From an uncultured Clostridia bacterium (GTDB lineage: Bacteria > Bacillota > Clostridia > TANB77 > CAG-508): a stretch of DNA of 64,000 bases. Below the pieces are notes generated by a model, which worked only from the letters and a program-made list of their open reading frames with translations, was not told where the DNA came from and ran no database searches. The DNA lies in contig CAKPIA010000006.1 in NCBI GenBank assembly GCA_934162205.1, positions 1 through 64,000 of the forward strand, given 5' to 3'. Shown here one piece after another: positions 23,427 to 32,793 of this stretch; positions within the stretch are counted from its first letter, which is position 1, and every line of letters begins with the position of its first letter. A program made the position numbers and the translations under genes.

Positions 23427-24426
23427 TGTTATTGTTCCTGTATATAATTCAGAAAAGTATTTAAAGGAGTGTATTAATTCAATATTATATCAAACATATG
23501 AAAATATAGAAATTATTATTATAAATGACGGATCAACAGATAACTCTTTATTAATAAGTCAAGAATTACAAAAAGAAGATAAACGAATTAAAATTATAAA
23601 CCAAAAAAATAGTGGCGTTTCATATTCAAGAAATAAAGGTATACAAGAAGCAACAGGTGAATACATTATGTTCGTTGATAGTGATGACTTTATTGTACAA
23701 AATTATATTGAATTAATGTATAAAGAAATTACAAAAAATAATTATGATGTATGTATTTCTGGTATGACTTTTTGTGATAAAAACAGAAAGATAATAAAAA
23801 AAGAAATGTTTGTAAAAAATAATATAGAACTAAATTTTAAAGAGATTATTCCAAGTTTTGTAAACACTTTATATTTTTGTTCGTCTTGTAAAACTTTAAT
23901 AAATAGAAAAAAGATTATAGAAAATTGTATAAAGTTTAAAGAAGATTTAAGTTTTGGAGAAGATTTAAGATTTTCATTTGATGTAATTAGAAGTTGTAAA
24001 AGAATTGGATATCTAAGTGAATGTGGATATTTTTATAGACAAAATGGTGAAAGCATTACACATGAAAATGATATAGAAACTATAAAAAAATATTTAAGAG
24101 ATTCTTTAGAAGTTTATATGTACATAGAAAATTTTATAAATGAACCTATATTAATATCTAATAGGTTGTTTACAAAATTAAATTATGCATTAAGAAAATT
24201 AACGATATTATCCAAAATAAATTATCAAAAATTTAAAGAATATTATAATTTGATTTTAGAAGAATTTGAAAAAAATGTAGATTTTAGCAATATTAATTTA
24301 AAAAATATAGATTATGAAACAAATATAAATTCTCTTTTACTATATATGCTTAAAAATAAACAAATTCATTTATATTATTCTTTAAATGTACTATTAAATA
24401 AAATGAAAAGTATATTAAGAAAGTAG
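23410..24426 (+). CDS. Family 2 glycosyltransferase
   Basis: 338 residues. The start is ATG 23410, six bases after AGAAGGAG, both within the end of the Wzy-like gene. Canonical GT2 N-terminus: ISVIVPVYNSEKYLKECI, INDGSTDNS, NSGVSYSRNKGIQEATG and the DxD string FVDSDDF; the acceptor-side ED motif is in FGEDLRFSFDV. The C-terminal 100 residues are helical and variable. It adds a sugar to the lipid-linked repeat unit in the cytoplasm; donor and linkage cannot be read. Ends seven bases before the flippase gene. Confidence 0.92.
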   Translation: MKQLISVIVPVYNSEKYLKECINSILYQTYENIEIIIINDGSTDNSLLISQELQKEDKRIKIINQKNSGVSYSRNKGIQEATGEYIMFVDSDDFIVQNYIELMYKEITKNNYDVCISGMTFCDKNRKIIKKEMFVKNNIELNFKEIIPSFVNTLYFCSSCKTLINRKKIIENCIKFKEDLSFGEDLRFSFDVIRSCKRIGYLSECGYFYRQNGESITHENDIETIKKYLRDSLEVYMYIENFINEPILISNRLFTKLNYALRKLTILSKINYQKFKEYYNLILEEFEKNVDFSNINLKNIDYETNINSLLLYMLKNKQIHLYYSLNVLLNKMKSILRK

Positions 24427-24433
24427 AATTAAA

Positions 24434-25963
24434 ATGAGAAAAGAAAATTCAATAAAAAATATAGTAGCATCAGTAACATCGAATATTATTACAATTGGAA
24501 TTGGAATTATAGCTCAAGCGATATTTATAAAAATATTAGGAAATGAACTTCTAGGAATAAATAGTTTATTTAATAATATTATATCAATGTTATCAATAGT
24601 AGAACTAGGAATGGGAACAGCTATAATTTATAATTTATACAAACCTATAGCTGAAAACGAAACAGAAAAAGTTAAATCACTAATGAACTTTTATAAAAAA
24701 AGTTATAGAGTGATTGCTTTAATTGTGTGTTTTATTGGGGGATTAATAATTCCTTTTTTAAAATATATAATTGATATAAATACTATTAATGCGAACATAA
24801 ACATATATATTATATATTTACTATTTTTAAGTGATTCTGTATTTTCTTATTTTTTATCTTATAAAAGAAGTATATTGTATGCAAATCAAAAAAATTATAT
24901 AGTAAATATTATTCATATAATTTGTATTACTATATTAAATATTATTCAGATTATAATATTGTTTTTTACTAAAAATTTTTATTTGTATTTAATGATAAAA
25001 GTTATAATGAAAATTATTGAAAATATGATTATAACTTTTGTAGCAAATAAACTATATTCTTTTTTAAATGAAAAAGATTATGCAAAATTAGACAAGAGTG
25101 TGGAAAAAGATATTTTTACGAAAATTAAAGCATTATTTTTCCATAAAATAGGAACTTTTGTAATTCTTGGAACAGATAATATTATAATTTCTAAGTTTCT
25201 AGGTATTGTAGTTGTGGGTATGTATTCGAATTATTATTTAATAATAAATTCTGTACAAACTGTCTTTAATCAAATTATTCAGGCATTAACTCCAAGTTTA
25301 GGAAATCTGTTAGTAACAGAATCAAAAGAAAAACAGTTTATTACGTATAAAAGAATTAGATTTATAAATTTTTGGATTACTGCGTTTTCTTCAATCGCAA
25401 TATTAATTATAATGGAAAGCTTTATAAAAATATGGATTGGAAATAATTATATATTGCCTAGAACGGTATTATATATTCTTGTACTTAATTATTATTTAAA
25501 TAGTTCAAGAGCAACCTATATAGCTTTTAAAGATGCTGCAGGTATATATTATGAGGATAGATTTATTCCACTATTTGAATCTTTAATTAATATTATAGTT
25601 TCTATATTGCTTGTGAAAAAATTAGGTCTTGTTGGAGTTTTTTTAGGAACTATTGTAAGTGGCTTAGTTTTATGGTGTTATAGTTATCCGAAATATGTAT
25701 ATAAATTAATATTAAAAAGAAATTATTTTGATTATGCAAAGGAAAATATAGGATATTTAGTACTATTTATAATTACTGCATTTATAACGGTTATGATTTC
25801 AAATAGTATACATGTACAATCAATAGCTTTTCAATTTTTTTATAATGTAATAATTGCATTGATTGTACCTAATTTAATTATGTTATTATTCTTTATAAAA
25901 GATGAAAAACTAGTATATTTTTTTGATTTATTTAAAGAAATAAAAAATAAAATACAACATTAA
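24434..25963 (+). CDS. Wzx-like polysaccharide flippase (MOP superfamily)
   Basis: 509 residues with 12-14 hydrophobic helices. N-terminus IKNIVASVTSNIITIGIGII with LGNELLGINSLFNNIISMLS and ELGMGTAIIYNLY is typical of the streptococcal/clostridial Wzx-type flippases. It exports undecaprenyl-linked repeat units. No clear Shine-Dalgarno sequence precedes the ATG; translational coupling to the GT2 gene seven bases upstream is likely. Last gene of the operon that starts at 19665; no terminator hairpin is evident, and a new promoter lies at 25979. Confidence 0.92.
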   Translation: MRKENSIKNIVASVTSNIITIGIGIIAQAIFIKILGNELLGINSLFNNIISMLSIVELGMGTAIIYNLYKPIAENETEKVKSLMNFYKKSYRVIALIVCFIGGLIIPFLKYIIDINTINANINIYIIYLLFLSDSVFSYFLSYKRSILYANQKNYIVNIIHIICITILNIIQIIILFFTKNFYLYLMIKVIMKIIENMIITFVANKLYSFLNEKDYAKLDKSVEKDIFTKIKALFFHKIGTFVILGTDNIIISKFLGIVVVGMYSNYYLIINSVQTVFNQIIQALTPSLGNLLVTESKEKQFITYKRIRFINFWITAFSSIAILIIMESFIKIWIGNNYILPRTVLYILVLNYYLNSSRATYIAFKDAAGIYYEDRFIPLFESLINIIVSILLVKKLGLVGVFLGTIVSGLVLWCYSYPKYVYKLILKRNYFDYAKENIGYLVLFIITAFITVMISNSIHVQSIAFQFFYNVIIALIVPNLIMLLFFIKDEKLVYFFDLFKEIKNKIQH

Positions 25964-25978
25964 ATAAATAATTAATCA

Positions 25979-26007
25979 TTGACAATCTAAAATATTAATA
26001 GTAAATT
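25979..26007 (+). promoter_or_regulatory. Promoter of cpsC-cpsD-cpsB-glmM
   Basis: A perfect TTGACA (25979-25984), a 17-base spacer and TAAATT (26002-26007), 43 bases before the cpsC-like start. Confidence 0.7.
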
Positions 26008-26049
26008 AGTATTGTAGACAAAAGAAAATAAAAAAGGAGAAAAATATAA

Positions 26050-26739
26050 ATGGAGGAATTAGATTTTAAAGAGTTATTTAGTATATTTTGGAGTAAAAAA
26101 GTACAAATAATCTTAATTATTCTAATATTTGCTGTTTTAGGAGCAATTTATACTATGACACTTGTAAAACCTAAATACACATCTTCTACAACTCTAGTAT
26201 TAGTACAAGCTGAAAGTAATAAAGGAAACACTGTTACAACAGAATCAATAACAACAACAGATATAACATTAAATTCAAAGTTGGTATCTACATACAGTGA
26301 ATTAATAAAAAGTAAAAATGTACTAAGACAAGTTATGTCTAATTTGAATTTAGATTTAAATGAAGAAGAAATAAAGAAAAATATAAAGGTAAAATCAGTT
26401 TCTGATACTGCCTTAATAGAAATATCTGTTACTGATGAAAACCCTAAATATGCAGAAAAACTTACAAACGAAATTGCTAATGTTTTTGTGCAAAAGGTTT
26501 CAGAAATTTATAATATTAATAACGTATATATAGTAGATAAGGCAGAATTTCCAACAGAGCCATCTAACATAAATCATTTAAAAGATATAATAATTTTTGC
26601 TTTTGCTGGAATATTCTTTGCTTTTGTATCTGTATTTATAATAAATTTATTAGATACTACTGTTAAAAATTCAGAAGATATAGAAAAAAAATTAGGTATA
26701 TCAGTTTTGGCGTCAATACCAAAGTATGATTCTAAATAA
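26050..26739 (+). CDS. Chain-length / tyrosine-kinase modulator (Wzz/CpsC-like)
   Basis: 229 residues behind AAAAAGGAG. Two membrane helices (about 20-42 and 178-200) flank an extracytoplasmic domain; the Wzz signature is present at the start (ELFSIFWSKKVQIILII, VKPKYTSSTTLVLV) and before the second helix (VDKAEFPTEPSN). The cytoplasmic end carries LLDTTVKNSEDIEKKLGI, as in CpsC/CapA. In Gram-positive systems this protein activates the separate CpsD kinase and sets polymer length. The cpsD-like gene follows by 13 bases. Confidence 0.93.
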   Translation: MEELDFKELFSIFWSKKVQIILIILIFAVLGAIYTMTLVKPKYTSSTTLVLVQAESNKGNTVTTESITTTDITLNSKLVSTYSELIKSKNVLRQVMSNLNLDLNEEEIKKNIKVKSVSDTALIEISVTDENPKYAEKLTNEIANVFVQKVSEIYNINNVYIVDKAEFPTEPSNINHLKDIIIFAFAGIFFAFVSVFIINLLDTTVKNSEDIEKKLGISVLASIPKYDSK

Positions 26740-26752
26740 AGGAGATTTATAA

Positions 26753-27895
26753 ATGAGAAAAGAATTAATTACACATGAAGACCCAAAATCACCTGTATCT
26801 GAAATGTTTAGAACATTAAGAACTAATATACAATTTATGAATACAGATGAAAGAATAGAAACAATATTAATAACAAGTACATTACCAGGTGAAGGAAAAA
26901 GTTGGGTTTCATCAAATTTGGCAGTTACATTTGCACAAACAGGAAAAAAAGTAATTATTATAGATGCTGACATGAGAAAAGGAAGACAATATAATATATT
27001 TAAAGTTTCTCCAAGACCAGGATTGTCTAATTATTTGTCAGGTGTTGTAAATGGTGAAAAATTAAATGTTACTAAAGATTTAGAAATGTTTATTAAGAAA
27101 ACTGATGTAGAAAACTTGTATGTTATGCCAGCTGGAAATGTTCCTCCAAATCCATCTGAATTATTAGTTTCAAAAAAAATGGAAAAATTATTAAAAGAAT
27201 TAAAAGAGATGTTTGATGTTATAATATTTGATGGTACACCAAGCCTTTTAGTTGCAGATGCAATAATTTTATCCAGAATAGTAGATACAACTATAATTGT
27301 TACAGCATATAAAGAAACAAAGATGGATAATTTGGATAAAGTTAAAAAAACAATAGAAAATGTTGGAGGAAATATAGCAGGAGTTATATTAAATAAAATT
27401 CCAATATCAAACAAAAAATATGAAGATACATATTATTATGGTAATAGTTCTTCAAAATCTTTTGATATAAAGAATATAGAAAAACATCAAGAAAGACCTC
27501 ATAAAACAAAGCAGAACAATATTAATAGTAATAAAATTGTAACAGATAAATTATTAGACAAAAAAGTTAATAAAAAAATAGAAAAAGATAATGAAGATAT
27601 TGAAACTCAAGTTCAAACAGAAGAAATTAAAACAATTGAATATGAACCTATAAAAGAAATAAAAAAGACTAAAAAAGTAGAAAAAACAATAGAAAATACG
27701 GTTGAAAACTCAGTTAAAAATATTGAAGAACCTAAACCAATTAGTGCACCAAGAAAAAGAAATTCAATATTAAATGATATAGATAATGAAGATGAGGTTG
27801 GAATAAGAGTTACAGATGAAGAATTAGAATTAAAAGCTAAAAATAGATCAAGAGATATATTACAACAAATAAATAGATATATGAAAGAAAAATAG
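26753..27895 (+). CDS. Bacterial tyrosine kinase CpsD-like, with a long C-terminal tail
   Basis: 380 residues; family members are usually about 230. Kinase domain 1-220: EMFRTLRTNIQF, Walker A TLPGEGKSWVSS, Walker A' IIIDADMRKG and Walker B VIIFDGTP. The autophosphorylated tyrosine cluster, normally at the extreme C-terminus, is Tyr223 and Tyr227-229 (KYEDTYYYGN). It is followed by 151 further residues rich in Lys, Glu, Asn and Ile, ending in RSRDILQQINRYMKEK. The tail is in frame with no sign of a broken downstream gene, so it is probably a real extension. With cpsC- and cpsB-like neighbours it forms the phosphorylation switch of capsule synthesis. Confidence 0.93.
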   Translation: MRKELITHEDPKSPVSEMFRTLRTNIQFMNTDERIETILITSTLPGEGKSWVSSNLAVTFAQTGKKVIIIDADMRKGRQYNIFKVSPRPGLSNYLSGVVNGEKLNVTKDLEMFIKKTDVENLYVMPAGNVPPNPSELLVSKKMEKLLKELKEMFDVIIFDGTPSLLVADAIILSRIVDTTIIVTAYKETKMDNLDKVKKTIENVGGNIAGVILNKIPISNKKYEDTYYYGNSSSKSFDIKNIEKHQERPHKTKQNNINSNKIVTDKLLDKKVNKKIEKDNEDIETQVQTEEIKTIEYEPIKEIKKTKKVEKTIENTVENSVKNIEEPKPISAPRKRNSILNDIDNEDEVGIRVTDEELELKAKNRSRDILQQINRYMKEK

Positions 27896-27903
27896 GTGAT
27901 TTA

Positions 27904-28665
27904 ATGATAGACATGCATTCACATATATTACCTAATATAGATGACGGCTCAAAGAATATTGAACAGTCTTTGCAATTACTTAAAGAAGCGTCTGATGCAG
28001 GATTTACAGATATTGTATCAACTAGTCATTATTTAGAAGGTTATTATGAAGAAGATGTAGAAAAAAGAAAAGAATTATTAAATGTTTTAATTGATAGTTC
28101 AAATACAAATTTAAAATTACATTTAGGAAGTGAAATTTATATATCTGAAAAAATTATAGAATTAATAAGAGAAAATAAAGCTTCAACAATTAATAATTCA
28201 AGATATGTATTATTTGAACTTCCAATGAATAATAATGTGTTATATTTAAAAGATATTATTTTTACATTAATTGAAAATGATTTTATTCCAATAATAGCAC
28301 ATCCAGAAAGGTATTCATTTGTACAAAAAAATCCTAGTATGTTAGTAGAACTAATTCAAATGGGAGTGCTTTTTCAATCAAATTATGGTAGTATAGTAGG
28401 ATATTATGGCAAAGATGCTGAAAAAACTGTAAAAATTTTATTGAAAAATAATTTAGTACATTTTTTAGGATCAGATGTACATAGGCCAAATACAATTTAT
28501 AAAATGATGCCTAATATATTAAAAAAATTAGAAAAATTAATAGGAAAAGAAAAGTTATACGAAATAAGTACTTATAATCCTAGTATGGTATTACAAGATT
28601 ATAATATAGATGTTAATTACCCTCAAAATATTAAATTAAGTTTTTGGGATAAGATTATGAAATAA
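27904..28665 (+). CDS. Tyrosine-protein phosphatase CpsB/YwqE-like (PHP family)
   Basis: 253 residues. Metal-binding PHP motifs in order: IDMHSHILPNIDDGS, STSHY (usually TPHH), GSEIYI, AHPERY and GSDVHRP. It removes phosphate from the CpsD tyrosine cluster in the cytoplasm. Starts nine bases after the cpsD stop with an AGGTGAT site. The second-motif variation keeps one His, so activity is still plausible. Its presence beside cpsC and cpsD makes a complete regulatory triad. The next gene, glmM, starts 28 bases downstream with its own AAAGGAAG. Confidence 0.93.
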   Translation: MIDMHSHILPNIDDGSKNIEQSLQLLKEASDAGFTDIVSTSHYLEGYYEEDVEKRKELLNVLIDSSNTNLKLHLGSEIYISEKIIELIRENKASTINNSRYVLFELPMNNNVLYLKDIIFTLIENDFIPIIAHPERYSFVQKNPSMLVELIQMGVLFQSNYGSIVGYYGKDAEKTVKILLKNNLVHFLGSDVHRPNTIYKMMPNILKKLEKLIGKEKLYEISTYNPSMVLQDYNIDVNYPQNIKLSFWDKIMK

Positions 28666-28693
28666 TGGCTTTTACAAGAAAGGAAGATTTAAA

Positions 28694-30058
28694 ATGAGAA
28701 AATACTTTGGAACAGATGGTATAAGAAGAATTGCTAATACTGAACTTTCACCAGAATTAGTATATAAAGTAGCAAAGGCAGGTGCATATGTTTTATCTAA
28801 ACATACAGATCATTCACCTACAATTTTAATAGGAAGAGATACAAGAATATCTGGAACACTAATAGAAAGTGCAATGGTTGCAGGATTTTTAAGTTATGGG
28901 GCAAATGTAAAATTACTTGGAGTTATACCTACACCAGCGGTAGCATATTTAACAAGAAAATTAAATGCAGATGCAAGTGTTGTTATTTCTGCATCACATA
29001 ATACATATGAATTTAATGGTATAAAATATTTTAGTAATAAAGGTATGAAAATATCAGATGAGTTAGAAGAAGAAATAGAAGAAATAATGGAATCTGGAAA
29101 ATTAGACGAGTTAACAGCTGTAAATGAAAAAATTGGAGTGTCTGAAGTTAGAACAGATTTATTAGATGAATATGTATATTTCTTTAGAAAAAATTTTGAT
29201 GATGATATAGAAAAATATAATAATGATGATTTTGTTGTAGGTATTGATACTGCAAATGGTGCTACATACGAAGTTGCAGAAAAAGTATTCAAATGTCTTG
29301 GAATAAAATATAAAATAATAAATAATAATCCAGATGGAATAAATATTAATAAAGCTTGTGGATCAACACATTTAGAAAGTCTAAAACAATATGTTAAAGA
29401 TAATAAGCTAAGTTTGGGAATTGCATATGATGGTGATGGAGATAGATGCCTAGCTGTTGATGAATTAGGAAATGAAATAGATGGAGATAAAATATTAGCA
29501 ATTATTTCAAATACTTTAAAAAAAGAGGGAAAATTAAATAAGAATATAATAGTAGCTACAGTTATGAGTAATCTTGGATTAAATAAATATTGTAATGAAA
29601 ATAATATGAACTTAATTCAAACAAAAGTTGGAGATAGATATGTTTTAGAAGAAATGTTAAAAAATGGATACAATTTAGGTGGAGAACAATCTGGACACGT
29701 AATACTATTAGACTATAATCCAACAGGTGATGGCATATTAACATCTTTAATGATAATAAGTGCTATATTAAAAACAGGTAAAAAAGCCTCTGAATTAGGA
29801 AATTTAGTTAAACAATATCCACAAGTTTTGGTAAATGCAAAAGTAGATTCAAATAAAAAATATGATTATGATAAAGACATAGAAATAAAAACAGCTATAG
29901 AAAATTTAGAAAAAGAATTTGCTGGAAATGGAAGAGTATTAATAAGACCTTCTGGAACTGAACCATTAGTAAGAGTTATGATTGAGGGAGAAGATCAAAA
30001 ATATTTAGAGAAAAAAGCGAATGAAATTGCAAAATTAATTGAAGAAAAATTAAAATAA
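28694..30058 (+). CDS. glmM: Phosphoglucosamine mutase
   Basis: 454 residues. Signature MRKYFGTDGIRRIAN, phosphoserine loop ISASHN with the catalytic Ser101, metal loop YDGDGDR, sugar loop GGEQSGH and phosphate loop RPSGTEPLVRVM. The SASHN pattern and length identify GlmM rather than phosphomannomutase. It converts glucosamine-6-phosphate to glucosamine-1-phosphate, feeding UDP-GlcNAc for peptidoglycan and surface polymers. It ends the cpsC-cpsD-cpsB string; no terminator is obvious before the next gene at 30125. Confidence 0.96.
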   Translation: MRKYFGTDGIRRIANTELSPELVYKVAKAGAYVLSKHTDHSPTILIGRDTRISGTLIESAMVAGFLSYGANVKLLGVIPTPAVAYLTRKLNADASVVISASHNTYEFNGIKYFSNKGMKISDELEEEIEEIMESGKLDELTAVNEKIGVSEVRTDLLDEYVYFFRKNFDDDIEKYNNDDFVVGIDTANGATYEVAEKVFKCLGIKYKIINNNPDGININKACGSTHLESLKQYVKDNKLSLGIAYDGDGDRCLAVDELGNEIDGDKILAIISNTLKKEGKLNKNIIVATVMSNLGLNKYCNENNMNLIQTKVGDRYVLEEMLKNGYNLGGEQSGHVILLDYNPTGDGILTSLMIISAILKTGKKASELGNLVKQYPQVLVNAKVDSNKKYDYDKDIEIKTAIENLEKEFAGNGRVLIRPSGTEPLVRVMIEGEDQKYLEKKANEIAKLIEEKLK

Positions 30059-30124
30059 TTATTGATTATTTTGTAAATAAGTGTAATAATATATGTATTA
30101 AAACAAAAGAAAAGGAGAATGAAA

Positions 30125-30463
30125 ATGGTTTTTTTAGATTTAACTAATCCAATAACACTAGTATTAATGTTACTAGGAACAATATTATTAATTTTTTTAG
30201 CACAAGAAATGAAAAAAAGTTATATAGCTTTTGTGCCTTTAGTTACATTTTTACTTTTATTAATTACTCATGTAACACAATTAATGACAATAAAAGATGA
30301 GTTTAGATATTTAATATCAGCTATTTCAACAAGTGTTGCAATAGATTTTGTATTTATATTAATATCATTTTTTGCATATTTATGGGTTGATGATATTGAA
30401 GCTAAAGCAACAAATAAAAAGAGTATTGATAATAGTTTGGATTGGTTTTGGAAAAAAATTTAA
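30125..30463 (+). CDS. Small membrane protein, unknown function
   Basis: 112 residues. An ATG at 30119 directly abuts AAAGGAG, so ATG 30125, seven bases from it, is the better start. Three hydrophobic helices are visible (about 8-26, 33-50 and 65-87), followed by an amphipathic C-terminus DDIEAKATNKKSIDNSLDWF. No family is recognised. It follows glmM by 66 bases and is closed by a terminator. The position does not suggest a specific role. Confidence 0.7.
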   Translation: MVFLDLTNPITLVLMLLGTILLIFLAQEMKKSYIAFVPLVTFLLLLITHVTQLMTIKDEFRYLISAISTSVAIDFVFILISFFAYLWVDDIEAKATNKKSIDNSLDWFWKKI

Positions 30464-30481
30464 TTTAGATTTATAAACATT

Positions 30482-30518
30482 AAAATGATTTTGAAAATTT
30501 TTTCAAAATCATTTTATA
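30482..30518 (+). terminator. Rho-independent terminator
   Basis: A perfect 16-bp A-T-rich stem AAAATGATTTTGAAAA / TTTTCAAAATCATTTT with a 2-base formal loop (in practice slightly larger). Confidence 0.8.
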
Positions 30519-30535
30519 TTGTCTACAAGTATTTC

Positions 30536-30564
30536 TTGACTACTTTGACAAACAAGTGTATTAT
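30536..30564 (+). promoter_or_regulatory. queA-tgt promoter
   Basis: TTGACT (30536-30541), a 17-base spacer and TATTAT (30559-30564) with TG just before it, 36 bases before queA. No preQ1 riboswitch is seen. Confidence 0.7.
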
Positions 30565-30599
30565 ATATATGTATATTTTAAAAATAGAAGGAGAAAAAA

Positions 30600-31625
30600 T
30601 TGAAAGTATCAGAATTTAATTATGAGTTACCAGAAGAATTAATAGCTCAAACACCTTTGGAAAAAAGAGATGAGTCAAGATTGATGGTACTTGATAGAAA
30701 AAAACAAACAATTGAACATAAGATATTTAAAGATATAATAGATTATTTAGAACCAGGAGATGTTCTAGTAAGAAATAATACAAAAGTTATTCCAGCTAGA
30801 TTATATGGAAAAAAAGAAACTGGTGCAAATATAGAGTTTGTTTTGTTAAATAGAATTGAAGGAGATATTTGGGAAACTATCGTAAGACCAGGAAATAAAC
30901 TTCATGAGGGAGCAAAAGTTATATTTGGAGATGGTTTATTACATGCAGAAATTTTAGAAACAATGCCTGGAGGAACAAGAAAAGTAAAATTTACTTACAA
31001 AGGTATATTTAATGAAATTCTTGATCAAATTGGTCTTATGCCATTACCACCATATATTCATGAAGAATTAAAACAAAAAGATAGATATCAAACTGTATAT
31101 GCTAAATATGAAGGTTCAGCTGCTGCTCCAACAGCAGGATTGCATTTTACACCTGAATTGTTAGAAAAAATAAAAGAAAAAGGTGTAGAAATTGCAAATG
31201 TAACTTTACATGTAGGAATAGGAACTTTTAGACCGGTAAAGGTTGAAAATATTGAAGAACATAATATGCATTCTGAACATTTTTATATAAAAGAAGAAGA
31301 TGTACAAAAAATAAATAATGCAAAGAAAAATGGAAAAAGAGTAATAGCAGTCGGAACTACATCTTGTAGAGTTTTGGAATCAATAGCAGATGAAGAAACT
31401 GGATTTGTAAAACCAATAGAAAATGATACAAAAATATTTATTTATCCAGGATATAAATTTAAATGTATAGATGGTCTTATAACTAATTTTCATTTGCCAG
31501 AATCAACATTACTAATGCTTGTATCTGCATTAGCTGGTAGAGAATATATAATGAAAGCATACAATGAAGCTGTAAAAGATAGATATAGATTTTTTAGTTT
31601 TGGAGATGCAATGTTTATAATATAG
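30600..31625 (+). CDS. queA: S-adenosylmethionine:tRNA ribosyltransferase-isomerase
   Basis: 341 residues; TTG start fixed by GAAGGAG six bases upstream and by the N-terminus MKVSEFNYELPEELIAQTP, which is exactly that of the family. Further family strings: ESRLMVLDR, FKDIIDYLEPGDVLVRN, SAAAPTAGLHFTPELL, VTLHVGIGTFRPVKVE and FHLPESTLLMLVSA. It transfers and rearranges the ribosyl group of SAM onto preQ1-tRNA to give epoxyqueuosine. It forms a two-gene unit with tgt, which starts 30 bases later. Confidence 0.97.
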   Translation: MKVSEFNYELPEELIAQTPLEKRDESRLMVLDRKKQTIEHKIFKDIIDYLEPGDVLVRNNTKVIPARLYGKKETGANIEFVLLNRIEGDIWETIVRPGNKLHEGAKVIFGDGLLHAEILETMPGGTRKVKFTYKGIFNEILDQIGLMPLPPYIHEELKQKDRYQTVYAKYEGSAAAPTAGLHFTPELLEKIKEKGVEIANVTLHVGIGTFRPVKVENIEEHNMHSEHFYIKEEDVQKINNAKKNGKRVIAVGTTSCRVLESIADEETGFVKPIENDTKIFIYPGYKFKCIDGLITNFHLPESTLLMLVSALAGREYIMKAYNEAVKDRYRFFSFGDAMFII

Positions 31626-31655
31626 ATACTAATTAGTACTTTATAAGGGGGAAAA

Positions 31656-32783
<1,128 letters not shown>

Positions 32784-32793
32784 GAGGAATTTT

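Noticed and set aside
20360..25963. Polysaccharide genes as a recent foreign insert
   Set aside because: No transposase, integrase, tRNA or flanking repeats; the T-rich codons of the Wzy and Wzx genes are expected of membrane proteins.
27895..27904. CpsD tail as a frameshifted fusion with a lost gene
   Set aside because: The tail is in one frame with normal composition for this genome and is followed directly by the cpsB-like start; nothing resembles a separate gene start.
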